A model generated the notes under the pieces. It was not told the DNA's origin. It searched no databases and saw only the letters and a program-made list of their open reading frames with translations. Positions 54,630 through 64,000 of a stretch of 64,000 nucleotides of DNA are shown piece after piece. This DNA comes from Daucus carota subsp. sativus (lineage: Eukaryota > Streptophyta > Magnoliopsida > Apiales > Apiaceae). A program made the position numbers and the translations under genes. The stretch covers positions 28,036,517 to 28,100,516 of the forward strand of contig NC_030387.2 of assembly GCF_001625215.2 (NCBI RefSeq), given 5' to 3'. How positions within the stretch are numbered: position 1 is the stretch's first letter; every line of letters begins with the position of its first letter.

Positions 54630-54733
54630 TAAAGTAATAAAGTAAGGTTTACCAACCCTGCTTCGAGTTGCACATGTTCACATATATATCAAACTCCTCC
54701 TTGTCCTTAACACCATTTTGTCAACTTCTCAGC

Positions 54734-57700
54734 ATGCCTTGTTTGAACGTCGCGGTGATCGGAGCGGGCGTCGGCGGCTTGTGCGCCGGCCGCGAGCTTC
54801 AACGAGCAGGCCACCGAGTCACAATCTTCGAAAAGCAAAACCAACTCGGTGGAACATGGGTCTATGATCCACGAGTTGAGTCAGATCCCCTAAGCCTTGA
54901 CCCTAAAAGAGAGATCATTCACAGCAGCCTCTACGCTTCGCTCCGAACAAATTTTCCGAGACACGTGATGGGCTTTTCCGATTTCCCGTTTACGAAAATT
55001 TACGAAGATTCCAGGGCATTTCCGTCGCACGAGGAGGTGCTGAGGTTTTTGAACGATTTTGCGGAGCAGTTTGGGCTTGTTGAGTTGACTCGGTTGAACA
55101 CGGAAGTGGTCCGAGTTGAGCTGAAGGAGGATGAGTGGGTTGTTGAGTCAAGAATGGGCGAGTTGACTCGGGAGGAGGCTTTTGATGCGGTGGTTGTTTG
55201 CGTGGGGCATCACACTGAGCCCCGGGTGGCTAATTTTCCAGGTGCATTTTATTTTTTGTATGTTGTTATGTTAATTAAATATATTTTATGTTTGTAATTA
55301 TTTCGAGTTAAGTATTGATCAGGGAAAATGGTTTTAATATTTATAGTTCAAATATTAGAAAAAAAACATATAGTTTGAGAAAATGGGTCGAAAACATATT
55401 TTTGAAATGTAACTAAATATTACGTTAGTGGTGATTGTTTATTATTTTTTTTTTTTGAAAGAGATTTTATTTCATTAAGAAGAAACATCATACATAAGAG
55501 CCTCCACCACACATGAAGGAGGAGACGTAAATAAAATCTGGCAATAGGCTAAACAAGGATATCTAGCTAATTGGTGAGCAACCTTGTTTGCACTTTTCCG
55601 AATAAAATTAACTGAAGTAAAATGGAGTTGGCTAAGCTTCTGGCAGCAGCTGGCAATCACATCCCCCACTTCTAAGTAGTTGACATCTCCTTTTTGAATA
55701 GCTCTGGTCGTTAACTGAGAGTCTGTTTCGATGAAGTGGTGATTGTTTATTACTATTGAAAGAGCAAAACACAAAATATTTAGTATAACAAAATTTTGTT
55801 CACTAATAGGCGGGAATAAACCCATGAAAATAAAGCCAAAAGATTCAGAATTGTTAAGCTGAAAAAAGAATATTTGGTCAGGATCACACCTGTGTATATT
55901 TGATGGGGAAGAATCAAATTAAGGGCCAGAGAAGACAAAGGTGAAGTGACAAAATAATAACATATAAGATTCAAAGGCAGCTTTTGCCATCGTTTAGCAT
56001 TGGAGGAGAATCATATAGTGAAAGTTAAACATTTAACACAATTCATGCCGATGAAAAATAGGATAAAAAGTACAGTAATTCCTAAAAGCGACCTAATATA
56101 TATTAATGAATATGCTATATAAATATTCCAAATTTTCTATATTACTCTATCTGCATCCCACTTGTCCTATTAGTGATGCAATTCAAATTCTGAGTTTGGT
56201 AAAATAAATTCTGAGTTCCGAACTAAGCTGAATATATATTTGACTTTTGTGCTTAAAATTTATGACCCGCCCTAACTCAGACCTTCTAAATTTTTTTTGT
56301 TCGAATTCAAGCGACAATAATTAACTTGATTACACTACTAGATTGAAGGGTGAAGGTATTAGTAGTTAAGTCGGTGGAGACATGTGTGCATATGAGAAAA
56401 AATCGAGATTTTGATATATATATTGTTTTGAGATTAATTCCCTTGAACATATAATTTAATTTATCCATTTTTAACAAAAGCAGGCATTGAGAAATGGCCA
56501 GGAAAGCAAATCCATAGCCACAACTACCGTAATAATAAGCCATTTCGTGATCAGGTACATCATAATTTGGGTATAATTTCAATATTTCATAAAACACATT
56601 CATATGCTCGACAAAACTTTTTGTATAGTAATTTTACATAATTAAGAACATTCATTACCTGAAATTAGTTGTTAGTGGTTTTGGGAGTTTATTAATGGTA
56701 CCTCCTTACAGATTGTAGTTGTGATTGGAGCTGGACCTAGTGCTATGGATATATCCATAGAAATCGCAAAAGTTGCCAGAGAAGTTCATCTTTCCACGAG
56801 ATCGTCTTCTATGTTATCGAAATTGGCAATTTTTGCAAAACTGAATAAGCACCCTGAGGTATGTATTTGTTTTCACACCCCGACACACATTCTCTAACTG
56901 ACATTATGAGACTGTTCGAACAATATTACAAAATTACAAGTGATAAAATACTTATCTCATTGTATTATATTTAATTATATTAGCCTGAAGTTTTTTAACT
57001 GTATATATGCCAACAATATCAAGTGATGTCTTCTGGACAAATGATGTTTATTCTTAGTCTTCTTATAGATAGATTACGTCGATGAAAGTGGTAGAGTAGT
57101 TTTTGAGGACGGATCTTCAGTTGAGGCAGATATACTATTTCATTGCACTGGGTACGATCTTGTCCAAACGCCAAATTATTTTTCGTTTATGATTTAATGT
57201 CCTTTGCTATTATCTATATAAGAATATAAGCAATGTCATCATGCTACTGTACATATATACCACATTGACATTTAATATATCCTAGTTGTCTCTGTTTTTT
57301 TACAGCTACAGGTACAATTTTCCATTTCTTAAAACAAACAACATTGTAACTGTGGAAGATAACCGAGTTGGACCATTGTACAAACATGTGTTCCCTCCTG
57401 AGCTTGCCCCCAGGCTCTCCTTCATTGGAATCCCATATGCGGTTAGGTCTTATATAAATATTCGCTATGTTATAGAATTTAGAATTGTATAGTTATGCTA
57501 CAGCTTCCTGATTTTATAGAATTAGGATTGTATAGTTATGTTACAGCTTTCTGATGATTACTAACTATTTTTAGGATAATGTGTTTAAAGTAATACAATA
57601 CAATGTGCATTTTGTCACAAAACTATAATATGTGCTGTGGAATGGATAATATTTTCGCTGAACAAGCTTGCCTCAAAAAATTTAGCTATGCAAGAGGAAA

Positions 57701-58203
57701 AATAAGCCATTTTCTTGTGATTTATTGCAGACAACGGGAATTCCTTTGATGGAACTACAAGCAAAATGGTTATCACTAGTTTTATCAGGCCAGCGACTTC
57801 TACCATCAAAAGAGACAATGATGGCTGATACCGAAGACTTCTACAAATCCTTAGAGCTACGTGGGATCCCTATTCGTCACACTCATTCTCTTGTGATGAA
57901 GGTTTTTTCCCCTCAATCATGTTCAGTTTCAATTGTGCGGATATGTCTGATGTGTGACTTGTTAGGTTCCTAGTACCTTATATATGCACTGAGAGTTGAG
58001 ACATTGCAAATTCATATACTGACCATGTTATGTGGAATTTGCAGTTTGAGTACCCAAATTGGTTAGCTGATCAGTTGGGGTTACCTGGTATAGATGAACA
58101 GATAAAGAAGATACAAGGACAAGTTTTCAAGATTCTTTTGAGCTCAGAAGGAAGTGATCTCAGAGAGTGGGATGTCGATAGTTGGCTAGATTCAATAAAT
58201 TAA
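54734..58203 (+). CDS. flavin-containing monooxygenase, FMO GS-OX-like, copy 2
   Basis: Second tandem copy, with the same predicted reaction as copy 1. Exons: 54734-55241, 56484-56554, 56712-56858, 57069-57151, 57306-57441, 57731-57901, 58045-58203; 1275 nt, 424 aa. The first five exons have exactly the lengths of copy 1 (508, 71, 147, 83, 136). The start MPCLNVAVIGAGVGG is aligned with copy 1; an ATG 60 bp upstream is possible but would add unrelated residues. Motifs: GAGVGG, LGGTW, WPGKQIHSHNYR, GAGPSA, FHCTGYRYNFPFL, DNRVGPLYKHVF. The loop after the FMO motif differs (NNKPFRD for VPDPFRD). Donor 5 (GCG/GTTAGG) is weak. A TATATAT at about 54681-54689 is a candidate TATA box. Intron 1 carries a LINE insertion. 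Confidence 0.92.
55445..55734 (-). mobile_element. 5'-truncated LINE in intron 1 of FMO copy 2
   Basis: On the minus strand it encodes the last part of LINE RNase H (FIETDSQLTTRAIQ, then FIRKSANKVAHQLARY) and a stop, then a 3' tail ending in a poly(A) run (T run at 55445-55456 on the plus strand). An 18-bp direct repeat AGTGGTGATTGTTTATTA stands on both sides (55427-55444, 55735-55752). It is antisense to the host gene. A perfect duplication and clean poly(A) suggest a fairly recent insertion. Confidence 0.93.
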
Positions 58204-59106
58204 CTGTTAGTAATAAGTCATCATAATCTGGTTCAATATGTTCATCATCATTGGAATGTAACTGTAACTTAAAATTGTTCAGGGATATCAATTTTCAAGT
58301 GTTCTAACATAAGAGTTTTGTGTTTTTAAATATTTAGATTTTCTAGTAAATATAAATACTTAAAATTCCTGAAAAGTTTCTTTCTTTGCATTTTCTTTGC
58401 ATGCGCCGGTACCAAAAAAGGAAAAAGGCTGCATCTGCTAGAATGGTGAGTATTAGCATGCTGTCAGCGGAAAAATAAATCATTTTAGTCCTACATTCAC
58501 ATCACATTTTAGAGGAAAGGTAAATCATTCCTGTAGTAGGTAACAAACTGTTAGAGCCACTCTCAGTGTTGTGGTCAAGATGTACATCAGTAATTTGGAG
58601 TTGGAGAATTAGACTATTCATTTTTAGATTGAAAGTTTATATAGAGACTAACGTTGAATGGTAAACGCATGAGATTTCTAGTAAAATTTAAATTTCGTCG
58701 ATTGTTACTGGTTACATTTCCAAGTCATAGACCATAAAAATTATAAGCATTCATAATTTTACGGGACCATATTTAAGGTATTTTGTGAGTTGTATATTTT
58801 TATTTTATATTCTTTTAAGGAATGTTTTTTCTTTTTTCTATATGCACTAAGATGGAAAAAACAGCTGGCGTAGAACATTCAAAATAGTAAAATTGTCCTG
58901 ATAGGAAAAAAAAATAGTAAAATTGTCAACAATGTACATTATACTCCTAGGCAAAAAGTAAAGGGTGTGTACATTGACACGAGCCCACGGTATTTGACTA
59001 TGTTTTTAAGCCCAGCTTTTGACTAATCAAATATAGCTGTCTGCTCAGGTATATTCATGGCCTGAGAAATAAACTTATTATTTAAAATTAAATAAGAATT
59101 CTCGTA
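58204..59106. other. intergenic spacer between FMO copies 2 and 3
   Basis: 3' flank of copy 2 and 5' flank of copy 3. No gene or repeat family is recognised. Confidence 0.5.
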
Positions 59107-62100
59107 ATGATTTTATCTCTCAAAATTGCGGTGATAGGAGCCGGGGTTGCCGGTTTAATAGCCGCTCGGGAGCTTAAAAGATCCGGCCACCAAGTCACCA
59201 TTTTCGAAAAATCGGGTCAAATAGGTGGAACATGGGCATACAATCCCCAAACCGAGTCCGACCCGTTAAGTCTCGACCCGAATAGAGAAATCATCCACAG
59301 TAGCCTCTACTCTTCGCTCCGAACTAACCACCCTCGACATCTTATGAGTTTTTCGGACTACCCATTTGCCAAATTCTACGGAGACCCGAGGAATTTTCCG
59401 GGTCATGAGGAGGTGTTGAAGTTTCTAAACGAGTTTTGGGTTGAGTTTGGACTCACTGAGTTGACTCGGTTGGGTACTGAAGTTGTCCGAGTTGAAGCGG
59501 TGGATGACTCGGGGTATTGTGAGTGGATTGTTGAGTCGAGAAAAGGCGAGTTGAGTGAGGTGGAAGTGTTTGATGGGGTTGTGATTTGTAATGGTCATCA
59601 TACTGTGCCGCGGGTGGCTGCGATCAGAGGTATTTTGTTTATTTCTTTGTTAAAGATTCTCATACATTTCGTAGTTATGGTGGGAACAAAAATTGCAGAT
59701 ATTATAATTTGAGAAATATTCTTGATTGTTATTAAATATTTGAAGCGAAGGCGTAGTACAGAAACCAAATGGTGTTCCTGTGTTAGTGATGCCACGGCGA
59801 ATTTAAGAACACTTTATCATTGATTTGATTTGGCCAAATCGAAGTAAAACGAGCAAATTAAATGAAACTAAAAATATATAGGTTTCTATAGCTCATTGTT
59901 TCATAGTTTTCACTCATGTGATAATATACTATCATAACAAATGAATTCCGCTATTAGGGAAAGCCGTAGCTCTTTGCTCCCAATGTACTTTCTTCCTGGA
60001 TAGAAACATTTTTCAACCTTAAATTGTAACCAAAGTAGTATTTTTGCTAAGATTATTTCGGTCTTCCACAATAATCTTTAATCCGGTGCTAGGCTTGCTG
60101 ACATCACTTTAACCAAAGATTTTCTTTGGGTGTATGTATTAGTTTTATGATTTCTGTTGCCAAATCTAACTACTTTTTGTAAGATTAACTTAATCTTATA
60201 GAAAGGCTTCCTAGCACTCTTCAAACCTAGCAAATTCACTTACTCTCCTGGAATAACATAGACATGTACTGAATCAGGTATAGGTCAATGGCCGCGAAAA
60301 CAAATTCATAGCCACAATTACCGTGTCCCAGAACCTTTTCACAATCAGGTATGCCTTTGCTAAAATTTACTTCATCAAGCAAGCACTCTGCCCTTAAGAA
60401 AGGGTTTCCAATTCTATATTTCGTTATCTGTTTGAGCTAAATATCATTGTAAAAGACAACCGTTGACAGATAGTGGTCATGATTGGAGCTGGACCTAGTG
60501 CCTATGATATATCTAGAGACATTGCAGAAGTTGCTAAAGAAGTTCATCTTTCTTCGAGAAATTCCACATGTGGTGGATTTTATAAATTGGTCAACCTTAG
60601 TAATGTAAGGCAGCACGCTGAGGTACGAACGTTATGATATATGCCTAAATTATCAATGCTCACAGTTTGGACATTATGTTATGCGCTACAGTTTAATTCA
60701 TTTTTGAAGTTATATAAGGCACTACAATTTGTAAGTCATATATTTGCAGGTAAGTGATATTATATGTGAAATTTCTTGCAGATCGATTATGTTGATGAAA
60801 GTGGTAGAGTAGCGTTTGTGGATGGATCTTCTGTTTGTGCTGATATCATATTTCATTGCACTGGGTATATATTTAATCTAATAACCGAAAGATCTTCTTC
60901 ATTATGCGACTTCAATCTACTATTGTTCTTTTGGTTGGATTTATAGAACTAAACTTTGTTATGAACCCCTGCAAACATAGTTTATAAATGCATTAGTTCG
61001 ATTAATCCCAGCCATGGCTCAGGAAGAAAACAGTAAATTCCTCCAAACAAGTGCAATTCTGAGAATTGAGCTGTCCAATTCTAAGCAAATGCTCTTTTTC
61101 TGAGTCCCTAAAACCAGTTTAACATCATTTCAGTGCTGTAATACATACCTCATGTGTTTGCATAAATTCCTTCTTGTCAACATATGTGCTGCAACATCCC
61201 CTTGATGTATTGTACTGTATAAATTTAACTTGGTGCTTTGAATGCATTTCTCTCTTTCTAGGTACAAGTTCAGTTTTCCATTTCTTAGAACTAATGGGAT
61301 CGTAACTGTGGATGATAATAGAGTTGGACCCTTGTACAAGCACGTCTTTTCTCCTGAGATTGGCTCCAGGCTCTCTTTTGTTGGAATCCCCTGCAACGTA
61401 AGGTTTAATATATGTATTCAGAATACATTCTTGTTATATGGGACTAAATCAGGGGTTGAATCATCAAAAAGCTGACAAGTTGCCAAATTAAAGTCTTTGA
61501 GTCTCTTGTTTTGGCACAGATTACATTATTCCCCATGATGGAATTACAATCCAAGTGGATATCGTGTGTTTTATCCAGCAAGGTGGTCCTACCGTCTAAA
61601 GAGGCAATGCTCGCTGATACCAACGAACACTACAGGTCGTTGGAGGAACGAGGGATCCCAAAACATAGTACTCACTCCCTTGCTACTACCGGGGTTCGTG
61701 CTTTTCTTCTTGGTAGCAGTTGCACTGCACATTGTTGCTTTATGTCCTCCGATATCTTCACTACACACAGTATACATACACGAGGTGATGAGGGCTAGCA
61801 GCTTCAGAGCTTCAGATGTACTGACTTTTTCTCTTTTTTTTTTGGTAATTTATACCATTCCTGCAGTTCCAATACCTGGACTGTCTAGCAAGTCAAGTAA
61901 AAGTTCAACCAGTTGAAGAAAGGTTAAAGAATATATACAAACAACTTGTTTCGGTGTTCTTCAGCTCCGAAGGAGACCAATTCAGGGAATGGGATGTAGA
62001 TAGTTGGGTGAATGGAAACCACTTGAAACTACTTGCAGCAAGTGAAAAACGTTCAGGCTCCAAATTGCTTGCAGCATTTGAGGAAAACGTCGGACATGAT

Positions 62101-62127
62101 AATAGCAAGGTTGTTGAAAGCAGCTAG
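59107..62127 (+). CDS. flavin-containing monooxygenase, FMO GS-OX-like, copy 3 (divergent)
   Basis: Third tandem copy. Exons: 59107-59629, 60278-60348, 60470-60622, 60782-60864, 61262-61397, 61520-61693, 61867-62127; 1401 nt, 466 aa. Exon count, phases and most lengths equal those of copies 1 and 2. Exon 1 is 15 nt longer, exon 3 is 6 nt longer, and the last exon is 102 nt longer, giving an extra C-terminal tail of about 34 residues after REWDVDSW. Motifs: GAGVAG, IGGTW, GAGPSA, FHCTGYKFSFPFL, DNRVGPLYKHVF. In the FMO motif the Gly of WPGKQIHSHNYR is Arg (WPRKQIHSHNYR; CGA for GGA). That site is normally conserved, so activity may be altered or lost. It is otherwise intact, without stops. Confidence 0.9.
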
Positions 62128-62406
62128 TTTAAATTATATGATGCTATGATGTACTTTGTTCTCGAATTTTTTATATCTGTTATCCGTAAAGGTTAAAACA
62201 CATGTAAACGATCTTTACTCAACACTCTGTATTCCGACATCACTTGTAGTCAGATATAAATATAGGATATAATTGATATTTCTGTCAGCAAAACATATGG
62301 GTCCAGGTATGATTGCTGGGGGACTCTTATCCAACATATCCAACATACTGTTTCTCAATCGTCTGATCAGATCACGGACGGTTGAGATTTAAAACAATTT
62401 CCGCAC

Positions 62407-63080
62407 GTGCAACGCTTAAAAAAAAGATACAAGTTAGTGAAGCTCAAGCGAGATTGGATTTGTTATATTGTCTTAGAGAAGAAAGCGACAACTCAAGTGG
62501 ATGGAGAAAATTGCTTGAAAAATTTTGTTTGGGTGGATCCTAAATTTTTAATGGTCTACGGTAATTTCGGATATATTGTTGCATTTGATACGACATACGG
62601 AACAAATGGGTATGTCATGTCATTTGTACCTTTTACAAGGGTTAATCATCATTACCAAACTGTTTTATTTGGATTTGCACTCATGCGGGATAAAGTAAAA
62701 ACTAGTTTTGAATGAGTGCTAAGAACTTGGCTTAAATCGGTTAACGATAAATACCGAATGTTATAATTACGAACCAAGATCAAGCAATGGCCGGGGCAAT
62801 TGCATATACGGCCAAACTCGACATTTGTTGTGTCCGTGGAATATTAGCTAGAAATTCTCGGGAAAATTAAACACCATTTATATTAAGCATCCCGGAACCT
62901 TCAAAGTGGATTTCGACAAATGCATATACCATTTGTTGACCGAAGATATTTTTCAGAAGAAGTGGAAAGATTTAGTGGCCAAGTATGATTTGAAAGATCA
63001 TTCATGATTGTCAGGATTGTATTTGTTGAAGGAGAAATAGATCCCGGCATATATTAAGAGTACAGTACTTCAGAGGTTAG
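62407..63080 (+). pseudogene. FAR1-related (FRS/MULE transposase-like) pseudogene
   Basis: The segment encodes, in pieces, the transposase-derived domain of the FAR1/FHY3 family: LKNFVWVDPKFLMVYGNFG, then VAFDTTYGTNGYVMSF (catalytic Asp of the MULE domain), VNHHYQTVLFGFALM, an ITNQDQAMAGAIAY block in another frame, and WKDLVAKYDLKDHS further on. A stop at 62713-62715, a frameshift near 62765 and later stops (63005, 63040) disable it. N-terminal FAR1 zinc finger and SWIM domain are not seen. It could derive from a host FRS gene or from a MULE transposase. The spacer 62128-62406 holds only the 3' flank of FMO copy 3. Confidence 0.88.
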
Positions 63081-63264
63081 ATAAAATGCCAATCGCTAGG
63101 CTATCAGACCGTTTCTTTGAAGTTTCAAACCTAAGCGATAGCAGAGAAGCTCAGAAGATGCGGATTTCAGTAAACAAATCGAATACAAACCTGAAGTTGC
63201 TAATGAATGGAGTGAACGGACTAAAGGAGTCAGTGTTTGTGTGTAATCGAAGTGAGGACATTTG

Positions 63265-63287
63265 GTGTGTGTGTGTGTGTATATATA
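63265..63287. repeat. (GT)n-(AT)n microsatellite
   Basis: A TGTGTG run passes directly into TATATATA at the left edge of the next element. Confidence 0.9.
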
Positions 63288-63289
63288 CA

Positions 63290-64000
63290 GGCAAGTGCTC
63301 AAATGAGAACCCCAACTAATGTGAGATATGCGATCTAATCTCAGCCCCACATTTTTATCCCTAAATTAAATCACAACCACACATTTCCCTTGTTTTATTA
63401 TTCATCTCTTTCATTCACCACCCACCCACCACCTACCAACACCACCACCCGCCACCATCACGCACAGCCACCCACAGACCACCACCCAGTCGCCCCCGCC
63501 CGTCATCTGCTCATCTCTCTCCCTCTCCGGCCGCTGCCACCACCACTCCGATCTGCTAATCTTTTTCATTCACCTCCCACCACCCACCCAACACCACCAT
63601 CACGCAGAGCCGCCCAGATCTGCTCTCTCTCTCCCCCCACATCGTGACTCCGTCGCAGCACCGCGGCGGCTCACCACCTGCTCATCTCTCTCTCCACCTC
63701 TAGCCGCTGCAATCTTTTCTTCCTCCTCCCTCTTTCTTTGGTGCTGTTGCCGGTGTCGCGGTGTGGTTGTCAACGCCGACGACACCGCAACCCCCCAGGT
63801 CAGCCCCACCACCTCCACAGGTCTGAACATCGCCGCCTCCATGGCTTTTTTTCCTTTACGTGGCAGCGTCCCGCTGCTGCACCACCGGGGTCAATCCCCC
63901 GCCCTTCTCTTTCACATCGCTGCCATATTCCTTCTTTATATATGTTAGAGACGATGCAATTGTATGTGGTTGGGTGCGGTGATTTTCGTTGTTTAGTGGT
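63290..64000. mobile_element. TA-flanked element with CCA/CTC-rich core, partial
   Basis: After TATATATACA the sequence GGCAAGTGCTCAAATGAGAACC resembles the left end of the SEC16-intron element (GGCTAATGATCAAATAGAAACC; 16 of 22 alike). A pyrimidine-rich core of CCACCACCC, CTCTCTCC and CCGCC triplets follows (63400-63900), with open frames of Pro/Ser/Arg composition that I regard as low-complexity. The element runs beyond the window. Family undetermined. Confidence 0.45.

Noticed and set aside
63390-63948. Pro/Ser/Arg-rich open frames on both strands
   Set aside because: Compositional artefact of CCA/CTC-rich low-complexity DNA; no start context, domain or splice pattern.

Overview
This is a piece of nuclear DNA from a flowering plant, most likely a eudicot. 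The genes have many introns with GT-AG borders, the intergenic DNA is AT-rich, and nearly every transposon class found in plants is present (Ty1/copia, LINE, Mutator-like, Stowaway, PIF/Harbinger, CACTA). The gene set (plant SKA1, VAP27, SEC16, FMO GS-OX-like, FAR1-related) is plant-specific. I cannot name the species from the sequence alone.

Layout. 1-4.4 kb: the 3' part of a decayed Ty1/copia retrotransposon, interrupted by a small foldback element, with its 3' LTR. 4.7-5.1 kb: a small secreted cysteine-rich (hydrophobic-seed/LTP-like) gene on the minus strand. 7.5-13.8 kb: a nine-exon SKA1 kinetochore gene on the minus strand; its large second intron carries a 1.56-kb Mutator-like element with a 9-bp target duplication. 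14.2-21.6 kb: a LINE fragment followed by three separate tandem-repeat arrays. The middle array (15.2-20.5 kb) has AT-rich units of about 0.7-0.93 kb that each carry GC-rich hairpins. 23.5-27.0 kb: an eight-exon VAP27-type ER membrane protein gene (minus). 29.2-38.4 kb: a thirteen-exon SEC16 gene (plus), with a perfect (AT)n run of 187 bp and an adjoining element in one intron. 40-50 kb: a transposon graveyard holding copia gag and LTR remnants, CACTA ends, a long-TIR element with a bHLH gene fragment, a foldback element and dispersed repeats. 50.9-62.1 kb: three tandem flavin-containing monooxygenase genes with the same seven-exon structure. 62.4-63.1 kb: a FAR1-related pseudogene. 63.3-64 kb: the start of another TA-flanked element.

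Function. The single-copy genes are housekeeping genes: SKA1 in chromosome segregation, and VAP27 and SEC16 in ER contact sites and ER export. They are unrelated except by position. The one gene cluster is the FMO array. It arose by tandem duplication, since exon lengths of 508/71/147/83/136 are identical in the first two copies and nearly so in the third. It may be a place of metabolic diversification (S- or N-oxygenation). Much of the remaining sequence is transposon-derived, and several nested insertions let the order of events be read directly.

Limits. Exon borders were set by hand from reading frame, splice dinucleotides and remembered family conservation. Repeat-family names rest on terminal motifs and target duplications, not on database matches.
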